A stretch of 64,000 nucleotides of DNA from assembly GCF_000513275.1 (NCBI RefSeq), contig NZ_CBVJ010000067.1:1-64000 (forward strand), given 5' to 3'. Positions 9,418 through 17,864 of the stretch are shown here, piece by piece. The DNA comes from Paenibacillus gorillae (GTDB lineage: Bacteria; Bacillota; Bacilli; Paenibacillales; Paenibacillaceae). Positions within the stretch are counted from its first letter, which is position 1, and each line of letters opens with the position of its first letter. The position numbers and the translations under genes were made by a program. The notes under the pieces are model-generated. The model saw only the letters and a program-made list of their open reading frames with translations, made no database searches and was not told the DNA's origin.

Positions 9418-9456
9418 AAAAAAAGTCCTCCTTCAAGCATTTACTTGAAGAAGAAC
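9418..9456 (-). terminator. Terminator of the ABC exporter gene
   Basis: On the minus strand CTTCAAG and CTTGAAG arms around a six-base loop are followed shortly by seven T. It sits just downstream of the exporter stop at 9472. Confidence 0.8.
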
Positions 9457-9471
9457 CTCTTATTACGTTAG

Positions 9472-11187
9472 TTAGGCGCCAAACTGCGCCTCATACAGCT
9501 TGCTGTAGAAGCCGCCCTTCGTTAGTAACTCTTGATGTTTCCCTTGCTCCGCTATCCCCTTCTCCGTCACAACGACGATACGATCGGCGTTTTTAACCGT
9601 TGCCAGCCGGTGCGCAATAACCAGTGTCGTTCTTCCCTCGGACAATTCGGCAAGCGATTGTTGGATCGCCTTTTCCGTCTCGGTATCGAGCGCAGAGGTT
9701 GCTTCGTCCAGAATGAGAATCGGAGGATTTTTCAGAAACATCCGGGCAATTGCAAGCCGCTGCTTCTGACCGCCCGACAGCTTGACGCCACGCTCCCCTA
9801 TAATCGTCTGCAGGCCGTCCGGCTGCGAGCGAATGAACGTGTCCAGCTGCGCCCGGCGCGCTGCTTCCCAAATATCTGCTTCCTTTGCATTTAGATCGCC
9901 ATAGGCAATATTTTCGAGAATCGTACCTGTAAACAGGAAAACGTCCTGCTGCACAATGCCGATTTGCCCGCGCAGCGAGGCCAGCTTCATCTGGGCCGTG
10001 TCGATTCCGTCTATTGATATGGTCCCGGACTCCGGCTCATAAAAACGCGGCAGCAAGCTGCAAAGCGTCGTTTTGCCCGCTCCTGAAGGGCCAACGAACG
10101 CAATCGTCTCCCCGGCGCTTATCGACAGATCGATAGACTTCAGTATTTGAGCTTTATTCTCATACCCGAACGTAACCCCGCTGTAACGAATATCGCCGCG
10201 CAGCTGACCTGCATCCCGTGCTCCCGGCGCATCTGCAATATCAGGCTCCGTCTCCAGCAGCTCCAGATAGCTCTTAAAGCCAGCCATCCCTCTCGGATAG
10301 CTTTCAATGACCGAATTAATTTTGTTAATCGGCCCCAGGAATACATTAGACAGCAATAGAAAACCGACAAAATCGCCGCTCGTCATCTGACCGTCAATAA
10401 CGAACCAAGTGCCGCAGACGAGAACGAACAAAATAACCATCCGCATCAGAAAATAACTGATCGATACATTTTGCGCCTGAATTTTATAGGAAATAAATTT
10501 CGTCTGACGGTATTGTTCGTTGTTTGCCGCAAAACGGGCCGACTCATGCGCTTCATTCGTAAACGCCTGCACGACACGAATGCCGCCAACACTATCTTCT
10601 ACTCTCGCGTTAATTTCTCCGACATCCTTGAACATCTTCTGGAAGGCACGAATCATTTTACGATTAAAGTAGAGCGATAAATAGATCAGACCTGGAATAA
10701 CGATGACGGAGAGCAGCGCCAGCTTCCAGTTGATCATCAGCATCAGGACAAAAGCGCCGATGAGCGTCATAGCCGCAATAAACAAATCCTCCGGGCCGTG
10801 ATGCGCCAATTCGCCGATCTCCATCAGATTGTTGGTCATTCGCGTCATGATATGCCCCGTCTTGTTATTGTCGAAAAACCGGAAGGACAGCTTTTGCACA
10901 TGATTAAACAGCTTTTTGCGCATATCCGTCTCAATGTTAATCCCGAGCTTATGCCCCCAGTATGTCACCACATATTGCAGCACACTATTTAGCGCATAGA
11001 TCGAAAGAAGGCCGAGACAAGCCCATTGAATCATATTCCAGTTGCCGCTGGGCAGCAGCTTATCAACGAATTGATTTACGGCAAGCGGGAACCCAAGCTC
11101 CAGCAGAGCCGCAAATACCGCACAGCAGAAATCGATTAGAAACAACGTTTTATAAGGCTTATAGTAGGAAAAAAACTTGTATATCAC
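9472..11187 (-). CDS. ABC exporter, fused membrane and ATPase domains
   Basis: A 571-residue half-transporter that should work as a homodimer or with a partner. I place the start at GTG 11187 because AAGGAGAT lies eight bases upstream; the longer frame from 11268 reads through non-coding sequence. Six membrane helices occupy about residues 1-315. The ATPase carries Walker A GPSGAGKTTL, signature KLSGGQKQRLAIARM, Walker B ILILDEATSALD and the switch His in VIAHRL. It follows the siderophore-binding lipoprotein gene on the same strand with a 117-base gap. Inference: it may export the siderophore or release iron-free ligand. Generic lipid or drug export is equally possible. Confidence 0.88.
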   Translation of the reverse strand: MIYKFFSYYKPYKTLFLIDFCCAVFAALLELGFPLAVNQFVDKLLPSGNWNMIQWACLGLLSIYALNSVLQYVVTYWGHKLGINIETDMRKKLFNHVQKLSFRFFDNNKTGHIMTRMTNNLMEIGELAHHGPEDLFIAAMTLIGAFVLMLMINWKLALLSVIVIPGLIYLSLYFNRKMIRAFQKMFKDVGEINARVEDSVGGIRVVQAFTNEAHESARFAANNEQYRQTKFISYKIQAQNVSISYFLMRMVILFVLVCGTWFVIDGQMTSGDFVGFLLLSNVFLGPINKINSVIESYPRGMAGFKSYLELLETEPDIADAPGARDAGQLRGDIRYSGVTFGYENKAQILKSIDLSISAGETIAFVGPSGAGKTTLCSLLPRFYEPESGTISIDGIDTAQMKLASLRGQIGIVQQDVFLFTGTILENIAYGDLNAKEADIWEAARRAQLDTFIRSQPDGLQTIIGERGVKLSGGQKQRLAIARMFLKNPPILILDEATSALDTETEKAIQQSLAELSEGRTTLVIAHRLATVKNADRIVVVTEKGIAEQGKHQELLTKGGFYSKLYEAQFGA

Positions 11188-11252
11188 GAAAAAAATCTCC
11201 TTCCATTTCATCTGCAAAAAATGAATAAGCGAAAGTCCCCTTACAGCATGAC

Positions 11253-11279
11253 AGAGACCGCTTGGCATAAGCGGCCTCT
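11253..11279 (-). terminator. Hairpin between binding-protein and exporter genes
   Basis: An 11-bp stem (AGAGRCCGCTT type) with a five-base loop lies in the intergenic gap. It has no T-run, so it may attenuate or stabilise transcript ends rather than terminate fully. Confidence 0.45.
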
Positions 11280-11304
11280 GCTGCGCTCTGAACCTGAACG
11301 CCGG

Positions 11305-12354
11305 TTATTTGCTGCCGGTTACCGCAGCTACCACATCTTCGATTTGTCTGCTTTCCGCAATCGGACCGGAAGACATCCAATGTCTTGGCGACACTTTAAA
11401 TACATGGTTGGCCTTCACGGCCGGCATCACTTTCCAGACCTGAAGCTTCTCAATGGCCGCCGAGCTGTCCAGCTCCTTTTGTACGGTTTCCTCCGTATCA
11501 AGCGATCCGCCATAGATCGCGAATATATAATCCGCTGTAATAATAGGGAGTTTTTCAAGCGAAGTGTCAATCCCCCAGTCGTCAGGCGATTCCTTCTGGA
11601 GCTCGGCAATGCTGGCATCCGGGTTTAGACCAAAAGCCGTATAGATAAAGCTGAAGCTTGGGAAAAACACCTGCAAATCCTTTTCAGAAGGACGCATATA
11701 GACAACGGTTTTATCTGTGCCAACCGCATCGGTAACCGCTTTTTTCGCTTGCTCGAGCTTCTCGTCATGCGCTTTAATGACCTCTTGCGCCTTATCTTCC
11801 TTGCCCAGCGCCTTGCTGATTTCAACAATAGACGACCTCCAGTCACTTGGAGCGAAAGCGATCGTCGGCGCAATTTTACTCAATGCTTCATATTTGCTCT
11901 GATCGATAGCATATTGTTGAACGATAATAAGATCAGGCTGCGAGGCGAGAATTTCTTCATTGCTCGGCTCGTAATTCGTATCGTTAGACAGCTTAACATT
12001 CTGCTGCTTCAATTGCTCTTCCAGGTAATAGCCCTTAAAGCCATAAGCGTACACCATGGGAGCTTCCAACGACAGCATAATATCTTCAAGCCCAAATACA
12101 GCAACCCGTTTCGGATGCGAAGGTACTTCCGTCTCGCCAAATGCATGCTTAATCAATATCGTTTGCGTACCTTCATTTGAAGCCGTCGCTGCCGGCTTTT
12201 CATTCGTATTGCTACTATTCGTGCTCGCTTGTTTTCCGCAAGCGCTAACGATTACTGCCAAGCAGATAAGGATCAGAAGACCCAACCCTCTTGTTCTTGT
12301 TTGACTTAGCCCTTCGCGCTTACCTGCGCGAGAAGCTTTCTCTGTTTGATGCAT
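11305..12354 (-). CDS. Ferric-siderophore-binding lipoprotein
   Basis: A 349-residue class III substrate-binding protein of the FeuA/FhuD type. The start at 12354 follows GGAGGCG; the longer frame from 12399 overlaps the promoter. A basic N-terminal extension precedes a lipoprotein signal ending in IVSACG. Two lobes follow, with the family pattern PKRVAVFGLEDIM at the first lobe and LASQPDLIIVQQ before the linking helix. It would capture an iron-siderophore complex outside the membrane for a FecCD permease. No permease is adjacent, so it may share the one near 25-27 kb. A TATAAT box and a Fur-box match lie directly upstream, so iron repression is expected. Confidence 0.92.
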   Translation of the reverse strand: MHQTEKASRAGKREGLSQTRTRGLGLLILICLAVIVSACGKQASTNSSNTNEKPAATASNEGTQTILIKHAFGETEVPSHPKRVAVFGLEDIMLSLEAPMVYAYGFKGYYLEEQLKQQNVKLSNDTNYEPSNEEILASQPDLIIVQQYAIDQSKYEALSKIAPTIAFAPSDWRSSIVEISKALGKEDKAQEVIKAHDEKLEQAKKAVTDAVGTDKTVVYMRPSEKDLQVFFPSFSFIYTAFGLNPDASIAELQKESPDDWGIDTSLEKLPIITADYIFAIYGGSLDTEETVQKELDSSAAIEKLQVWKVMPAVKANHVFKVSPRHWMSSGPIAESRQIEDVVAAVTGSK

Positions 12355-12370
12355 GGTTTCGCCTCCACTG

Positions 12371-12404
12371 ATAGTGATAATCATAATCATATACATCATT
12401 ATAT
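12371..12404 (-). promoter_or_regulatory. Fur box and -10 element of the binding-protein gene
   Basis: GATAGTGATAATCATAATC (12371-12389) matches the 19-bp Fur consensus at 17 positions and the 7-1-7 form at 14 of 15. TATAAT on the minus strand is at 12399-12404, immediately upstream, so bound Fur would cover the transcription start. Confidence 0.85.
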
Positions 12405-12451
12405 CACCTTTATCCCGCGAAGGAATGTGAAATCATGCCCGATTGCATCCG

Positions 12452-14071
12452 TTACTGAGCACGAAATAAAGCATTAAGCTCCTGCAGCATATGATCATGC
12501 CGATTTGCCGTATATTCCAGAATCGGCTCTGCGAGCCAAGCCTGTCCTGAAGTATGATAGACATTACCGCTGCGTACAGCCCGCAGTGTCCGCCATGCCT
12601 CCGAACGCTGGAGATGCTCCCACTCCGACTGCGAGTCGCGGTCCTTCAAAACATGGATAAGAATCGAGTCCGCATCATAAGCTGCAAGCTGCTCCATTTG
12701 CACGTATTCCGTGAATTCGATTGTCTCGACGCCCGGTGCACATGTCAGTCCCAAATCATCATACAGCACCGTTCCCGCTCTTCTTCCCCACACGTTAATT
12801 CCCCGGGAAGTAATGCTGATAATGAGCAGCGTTCCTTGCTTGAAGGTCATAGGCATACATTCCGTCACATTTTCTACTTGCTGATCGTAACGGGCCAGCC
12901 ACCTCTCGCCTTCCTTCTCTCGCTCCAGAAATTGAGCGGTCAATTGCAGATGCTTCCGCCAGTTTTCGGTATGCCATGGCAAGAACAGAACGGGAGCAAT
13001 TTGCCGGAGCTTCTGTTTCTCTTCCTCCGGAAGCATTTCATCGAGCGCAACGATCCGATCCGGGCGGGAACGTCTCAGCGCCTCAAGGTTAAACTTATAA
13101 TCATGGCTCAGCAGATGCTTCACATCGAAACGATATTTTTTACGATAATCATCTGACCAGAATTGATCAATCGGCGCGGCATACGGTATCACTTGAAGGG
13201 TCAGCAAATGTCCGATATTCGGCCAACTGTAGGCTGCAACCTTGCATCTGCGGTTTAACGTATAGGTTCTGGGCGATATTCCCACATTCTTATTGAATTG
13301 GCTGCTAAAATATTGCGGGTCCTTGTAGCCGATTTTATCTACGATATCCCACAGGGGAAAGCCTTCTTCCAGCAGCTTCTTCGCTTGGTTCGTCCGAAGC
13401 TCCGTTAAGTAATCCATAGCACTTTGCCCAAAACGGTCTTTAAACGATCTCATGAAATAGTAGCGGCTCATGCCTGCCATTTCGGACAATGCCCCTACCG
13501 TAACGGGTTCCCAGTAATTGTGCTTCATATATTCATTGACCCGGTCGAGCGCTTCCTCGTGCTGCCCTTGTTTTTTGAACAGCAAATGGAGCAGCTCCTG
13601 AAAGCCCGCCTGGCTGGCAAACCGGTCGACCTCATCTCCGCTATGCCAATGATCGAATATTTTCTCGCATAACGTTAGAAGCTCGGAAGGGGAAGCTGCA
13701 GGCATTCCCTCAGATACCGGAGAAAATTTCTCCTGCTCCTCTGCTCTTGAAGCTTCAAGATCCATTGCTTCGAACGGGAATAGATACAGTTCTCTTGTCC
13801 CGATTGAGGAATAATGCATCTCAACCCGCTGACCGGGTTTTATCCAATATACTTTATCCGAACTGGCCGGGCCGAGTAAGCCATCCACAATGATATTGCC
13901 CGTTTGGCCGTTCAGCACGATAAATAAATGAGAAGGAGCGCTTCCATACAACACCTTATAATGAAAGGTGCTATGGTCTTGCTTGGAGGCTTCCTTTAAC
14001 CGAATCCACGCCTGATGAAGCCACCGCTTGCTCCATGGCTGATTCGAGGACGAATGCGCAGCAATCGTCAT
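12452..14071 (-). CDS. AraC regulator fused to a siderophore-binding domain (Btr-like)
   Basis: A 539-residue cytoplasmic regulator resembling Bacillus subtilis Btr. An N-terminal sensing domain (about 1-165) is followed by a double helix-turn-helix AraC domain (about 170-280, containing AGMSRYYFMRSFKDRFG and IGYKDPQYFSSQFNK). The rest (about 285-539) has the fold pattern of a periplasmic siderophore-binding protein but no signal peptide. In Btr this domain binds the siderophore inside the cell and triggers expression of uptake genes. The gene lies just upstream of the binding-protein and exporter genes, its likely targets, and has its own Fur-like box. Confidence 0.9.
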   Translation of the reverse strand: MTIAAHSSSNQPWSKRWLHQAWIRLKEASKQDHSTFHYKVLYGSAPSHLFIVLNGQTGNIIVDGLLGPASSDKVYWIKPGQRVEMHYSSIGTRELYLFPFEAMDLEASRAEEQEKFSPVSEGMPAASPSELLTLCEKIFDHWHSGDEVDRFASQAGFQELLHLLFKKQGQHEEALDRVNEYMKHNYWEPVTVGALSEMAGMSRYYFMRSFKDRFGQSAMDYLTELRTNQAKKLLEEGFPLWDIVDKIGYKDPQYFSSQFNKNVGISPRTYTLNRRCKVAAYSWPNIGHLLTLQVIPYAAPIDQFWSDDYRKKYRFDVKHLLSHDYKFNLEALRRSRPDRIVALDEMLPEEEKQKLRQIAPVLFLPWHTENWRKHLQLTAQFLEREKEGERWLARYDQQVENVTECMPMTFKQGTLLIISITSRGINVWGRRAGTVLYDDLGLTCAPGVETIEFTEYVQMEQLAAYDADSILIHVLKDRDSQSEWEHLQRSEAWRTLRAVRSGNVYHTSGQAWLAEPILEYTANRHDHMLQELNALFRAQ

Positions 14072-14109
14072 TCCATGTCACCCTTTCGTGAGAATGCTTC
14101 CTATTGATT

Positions 14110-14128
14110 GTAATTGAAAACCATTCTC
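14110..14128 (-). promoter_or_regulatory. Candidate Fur box upstream of the Btr-like regulator
   Basis: GTAATTGAAAACCATTCTC matches 13 of 19 consensus positions. It lies 39-57 bases upstream of the start at 14071. It is weaker than the other boxes in this window. Confidence 0.55.
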
Positions 14129-14190
14129 ATCGTCTAGTGTGTAATAGATTTCTTTTGATTGCCTTAGCAGAAAGCCTTCCATACGGATAT

Positions 14191-14236
14191 GAAAAAGATG
14201 CCTGACGAGCCGCAGTAAGCGGTCGCCAGGCATCAA
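14191..14236 (-). terminator. Terminator of the uronate/Lar operon
   Basis: On the minus strand GATGCCTG and CAGGCATC arms enclose a second short stem (GACCGC/GCGGCTC region) and lead into TTTTTC. It follows the last operon gene, which stops at 14250. Confidence 0.8.
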
Positions 14237-14249
14237 GTCTTTGTCACTA

Positions 14250-15527
14250 CTATTTAGGTTCCTTGCCAAGAAAACGCCAGAAGTTCTGGTTCAGCATATC
14301 GTCCAAATCCCGCTGAATTTCCGCTTCCGTTACGCTCCAGCCGCTATGATGCAGCTTTTCATATTTGTCAGCCAGCACGCTGCCGATAATTTTCCGCGAA
14401 TGCTCCCATTTGTAAATAAGCTGCTCGAAGACACGGCAGTCGGAATGCTGAGGGATCATCGAGGTGCCGAGCAGCTCAACGCGGAAACGCGTCATCTCCT
14501 CAACCATCGATTCAATGTGAAGAAACCACCAGCAGCCGAAAATCATCAGATTGCGGAATTTGCGTGCAAGCACCGTTAATTCATGCTGATTTTCCCGCGC
14601 CAGCATCGTAATGAGAAACTTTTGCTCCGGGTAGCGGCGGCATAATGCCTCGACAGCCGTTACATCCGAGCGCATGCTCATATCTCCGGCCAGACCGAGT
14701 GACGGATTCACCCTTCTCCGGACGCCAATCATGAGGGCAAACGGAATATTTTGTTCCCCGCATACCGGAACCATCACTTCATCAATCATTTTGCTGCGAT
14801 GGTCATCTGCTGGATAGACAAAGTCTCCGGGCATGGAGACTGCAAGGTAGAGGGCATCCATTCGTACAATCCACTCCGACAGAAAACGGCGTGTCTCTTC
14901 CTTCGTCCGCTCGCTCCACTCCGTCTGCACATCATAGCCCAGCTTTTGAAGCTCCTTCACCGCATGAGGCCAGTCATTAAGCAGCGCATCTACACGAAGA
15001 GCCGCATAAAACCGGGGATCGGATTTCCCTTCTCCCGCCAGCCAAACCGGACGCTCGACGGAATCAAAGGGATCGTTAGTCATTACGATCTTGCTCACTC
15101 CGGATATTTGCATGACCGTATCGACCTGCTCCTGCACCGTACGTTTGGCCAGCGCCTCCCGGTAATCGTCGAGATTGCGGGAGGATACATCCAGCCCCAG
15201 CCGCTGCAGAATCGTAATAAACCCAGTTGCCGCTTCACTTACGGGAGAATGATCAATGAACAGCTTTTTCCATATCCAGTCCGCCTGCTCGCTTTTGGTC
15301 ATCGACCAGAAATGGGTGTACGCCTCATCCGACCAGCGAAACGACTCCGAAATGAGATAGTGGTAGGTAAGCAGCTCATCGATACCCCACAACAACAGCT
15401 CACCAAATTCCGGCGCATAGAGATGGGTATGCATATCGGTAACAGGAGTTGTCATGGCCAACCGTTCTACTGTTTGCCGAAGATCGGCCAAGCTTACGAC
15501 TTCTTGCGTTTGCGTGTGTGTCGTCAT
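14250..15527 (-). CDS. Uronate isomerase-like amidohydrolase (UxaC family, divergent)
   Basis: A 425-residue member of the amidohydrolase fold related to UxaC (glucuronate/galacturonate isomerase, usually about 465 residues). Family-like features are the metal-binding TDMHTHLYAPEFG near residue 30, an internal GWW-like segment (FGCWWFLHIES), and a C-terminal MIPQHSDCRVFEQLIYKW segment equivalent to the UxaC TDSRSFLSY region. The predicted reaction is aldose-ketose isomerisation of a hexuronate, for example glucuronate to fructuronate. It is the last gene of a tight operon, starting three bases after the larC stop. Divergence from classical UxaC leaves the exact uronate open. Confidence 0.75.
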   Translation of the reverse strand: MTTHTQTQEVVSLADLRQTVERLAMTTPVTDMHTHLYAPEFGELLLWGIDELLTYHYLISESFRWSDEAYTHFWSMTKSEQADWIWKKLFIDHSPVSEAATGFITILQRLGLDVSSRNLDDYREALAKRTVQEQVDTVMQISGVSKIVMTNDPFDSVERPVWLAGEGKSDPRFYAALRVDALLNDWPHAVKELQKLGYDVQTEWSERTKEETRRFLSEWIVRMDALYLAVSMPGDFVYPADDHRSKMIDEVMVPVCGEQNIPFALMIGVRRRVNPSLGLAGDMSMRSDVTAVEALCRRYPEQKFLITMLARENQHELTVLARKFRNLMIFGCWWFLHIESMVEEMTRFRVELLGTSMIPQHSDCRVFEQLIYKWEHSRKIIGSVLADKYEKLHHSGWSVTEAEIQRDLDDMLNQNFWRFLGKEPK

Positions 15528-15529
15528 CT

Positions 15530-17188
15530 TCAGTTCTCCCCTTTAGCTTCTAGTCGTCCGATGGACAGGTAAACCTCGTTATAGACCGTCTCCAGCGAAA
15601 CACCGAAAGCTCTCGCCGCTTGTGCTGCATCCTCATATTCAGGAGATTGCCTGATAATACGGCCCGCTTCGAGCGCTTGTTTGACCCGTATCGTTCCGTA
15701 TTTTGTTTCCGCTTGGATCCATTGTCTGTCCAGCGCCCTGCGTGTCCATTCACTGCGCCTCACGCCAAAGGTCGAGGTCTCCGTAAGCAGCGTATCCTCG
15801 CACAGCTCCGCGTTGGACGGGTAGCATAATACGCTTACCAGAACGCCCGGCCGGTTTTTCTTCATATATACTGGTGTATAGTACACATCAAGCGCTCCCG
15901 CTTCAAAGAGCCGCTCCATTGCATAGCCAAGCCTTTCCCCGGTAGAATCATCCACCTGTGCTTCAAGGACGACAACTGTCTCTTTTGAGTTGGCTCCTTG
16001 TCCCTGGTCTTGTCCTTGTTGTTGTCCTTGTTGTTGTCCTTGTTGTTGTCCTTGTTGTTGTCCTTGTTGTTGTCCTTGTTGTTGTCCTTGTTGTTGTCCT
16101 TGTTGTTGTCCTTGTTGTTGTCCTTGCTCATGCTCATGCTCATGCTTGTACAACACCGCTCGTAAGACATTCGGATGCTCGAAGTTTTTCGTTCCTGCCC
16201 CGTAGCCGATGCGATCGATCGTACCGGCAGGCAAAGTGCCAAACTCTGCAGCAAGCGCTTTGACAATACCCGCGCCTGTTGGCGTGGTCAGTTCCCCCTT
16301 GGCCGTGAACGGCGATAGCGGAACGCCGCGAAGCAGCTCTGCTGTCGCTGGTGCAGGAATCGGGTACAGGCCATGAGCCATCCGAAGCCGGCCGGTTCCC
16401 GTCGGCACAGGGGAAACGACAATGCGGCTAACGTCAAGACTCTCCAGCGCAAGACAAACGCCGATGATGTCCAGAATGGAATCCATCGCTCCAACTTCAT
16501 GGAAGTGAACGTCCGCCGGATTCATTCCGTGGATTTTGCCTTCGGCCTCGGCAATGAGATGGAAGATTGCAAGGCTCCTTGTTTTGACTCGTTCTGGCAA
16601 GCTTGAACTTTCGATCATCCCGATTATATCCGAAGCCTTCCGATGCTCATGATGGTGGCCGTGATCGTGATGATGGTCGTGCTCGCCATGGCTATGATGA
16701 TGGTGATCATGATGGGCATGATCGTGACTATGCGAGTGCGTATGACCATGATGATGATCATCATGCTGGACATGGTCATGTCCGTGCTCATGCTCATGCG
16801 AATGAACGTGAACATGGTCATGCCCGTGTGTGTGCTGATCGTGACTATGATCGTGACTATGTCCATGGGAATGACCGTGATGATCATCATCATGATGGAC
16901 ATGATCATGCCCGTGTGTGTACACAGCGTGGCTATGATGATGATCGTGCTCATGCGAATGCGAATGAACGTGATCATGCTCATGCACGTCATGGTCGAAG
17001 CTTAGCTTCAGCCATTTAGCCGTAATGCCCCTGCGGTCAACGCTGACGAATTCCATCGTGAAAGGGTCGATCGGCAGGCTGGAGAGATGATTAACGATAT
17101 AGGCAGCGTCCGCACCTGCATCGACCAAAGCCGATAATGCCATATCGCCTGCAATGCCAGAAACACAATCCAAATAGACTGTTCTCAT
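15530..17188 (-). CDS. larC: LarC, nickel-pincer cofactor nickel insertase
   Basis: A 552-residue LarC, which inserts nickel into the pyridinium-dithiocarboxylate cofactor of LarA enzymes. The N-terminal LarC1 part starts MRTVYLDCVSGIAGDM. A His-rich insertion spans residues 66-182, with about 60 histidines, and is probably a nickel store or chelator. LarC1 resumes with HEVGAMDSILDIIG. A Gln/Gly repeat (about residues 353-391) lies exactly at the LarC1/LarC2 boundary. The LarC2 part contains LEAQVDDSTGERLGYAM and YYTPVYMKKNRPG. In Lactiplantibacillus plantarum the halves are joined by programmed frameshifting; here they are one frame. larB ends one base upstream and the uronate isomerase gene begins just downstream. 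Confidence 0.95.
   Translation of the reverse strand: MRTVYLDCVSGIAGDMALSALVDAGADAAYIVNHLSSLPIDPFTMEFVSVDRRGITAKWLKLSFDHDVHEHDHVHSHSHEHDHHHSHAVYTHGHDHVHHDDDHHGHSHGHSHDHSHDQHTHGHDHVHVHSHEHEHGHDHVQHDDHHHGHTHSHSHDHAHHDHHHHSHGEHDHHHDHGHHHEHRKASDIIGMIESSSLPERVKTRSLAIFHLIAEAEGKIHGMNPADVHFHEVGAMDSILDIIGVCLALESLDVSRIVVSPVPTGTGRLRMAHGLYPIPAPATAELLRGVPLSPFTAKGELTTPTGAGIVKALAAEFGTLPAGTIDRIGYGAGTKNFEHPNVLRAVLYKHEHEHEQGQQQGQQQGQQQGQQQGQQQGQQQGQQQGQQQGQQQGQDQGQGANSKETVVVLEAQVDDSTGERLGYAMERLFEAGALDVYYTPVYMKKNRPGVLVSVLCYPSNAELCEDTLLTETSTFGVRRSEWTRRALDRQWIQAETKYGTIRVKQALEAGRIIRQSPEYEDAAQAARAFGVSLETVYNEVYLSIGRLEAKGEN
16011..16126. repeat. 12-bp tandem repeat inside larC
   Basis: About nine near-perfect copies of TTGTCCTTGTTG (plus strand) encode GQQQ repeats in LarC. 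Because 12 bases is four codons, gain or loss of units leaves the frame intact. Long open frames on other frames here, such as poly-Leu/Val on the plus strand, are artefacts of the repeat. Confidence 0.92.
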
Positions 17189-17189
17189 G

Positions 17190-17864
17190 CTACCTGCCCT
17201 CCGCTACTAGTTGTAGGATCATTCCGGCCTGAAAACCTGCCCCAAAGCCGTTATCGATGTTCACGACGGTAACACCCGCCGCGCACGAGGTCATCATAGC
17301 AAGCAGCGTCGTTATTCCTTGCAAATTAGCTCCATAGCCTACCGAGGTAGGTACGGCGATCACCGGTCTTCGCACGAGACCTCCAACGACGCTTACTAAC
17401 GCGCCTTCCATGCCGGCTACACCAATGACGACAGATGCTTCGCGAATTCTGTCCTTTTGACTAAGCAGCCGGTCAATGCCTGCGACGCCGACATCGAATA
17501 TCCGGTCCACCTCGCAGCCCATCCATTCGGCCGTTCCAGCTGCCTCTTCCGCGACCGGAATGTCTGATGTGCCTCCCGTTAATACCGCTACTTTCCCGGG
17601 CAGCTTTCGTGCCGATTGTCCAAGAGAGATCAGACGTGACACTTTGTCATAACGAGCCTCCGGGTATTTGCCCAATACCCGCTCAGCCATCTCTGCTGTA
17701 GCCCGAGTGACCAATGCACGGCCATGAACTTCGGCAAGCCGGGCAAAGATAGTCTCTACCTGATCGGTTGTTTTCCCCATTCCAAACACAACCTCCGGAT
17801 GTCCCGTTCGTTCATCACGTCCGACGTCCAGCTTGCAAAATCCTAGATCCTCGAATTCATTCAT
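17190..17864 (-). CDS. larB: LarB, NaAD carboxylase/hydrolase of nickel-pincer synthesis
   Basis: A 224-residue protein of the AIR-carboxylase-like LarB family. LarB carboxylates the pyridine ring of nicotinic acid adenine dinucleotide and cleaves the dinucleotide, the first step of pincer cofactor synthesis. Visible family features are KVAVLTGGTSDIPVAEEA, the loop PTSVGYGANLQG, and the reactive Cys in MMTSCAAGV (residue 194, equivalent to Cys221 in L. plantarum LarB). The start overlaps the larE stop by four bases (ATGA), implying translational coupling. Product assignment is secure from motifs plus the larE/larC neighbours. Confidence 0.95.
   Translation of the reverse strand: MNEFEDLGFCKLDVGRDERTGHPEVVFGMGKTTDQVETIFARLAEVHGRALVTRATAEMAERVLGKYPEARYDKVSRLISLGQSARKLPGKVAVLTGGTSDIPVAEEAAGTAEWMGCEVDRIFDVGVAGIDRLLSQKDRIREASVVIGVAGMEGALVSVVGGLVRRPVIAVPTSVGYGANLQGITTLLAMMTSCAAGVTVVNIDNGFGAGFQAGMILQLVAEGR

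Noticed and set aside
14078-14269. Small minus-strand frame of 63 residues between the Btr-like gene and the operon end
   Set aside because: It overlaps the operon terminator and the end of the isomerase gene, and has no ribosome binding site or recognisable features.
15862-16266. 134-residue frame rich in KDNN on the minus strand and poly-Val/Leu or poly-Cys/Pro frames on the plus strand
   Set aside because: They are other frames of the 12-bp larC repeat, which stays open in every frame that lacks a stop in one unit.
16603-17019. Plus-strand 138-residue frame rich in Asp/His/Arg and a Met/Ile/Val-rich companion
   Set aside because: They are antisense readings of the His-rich codons of larC.
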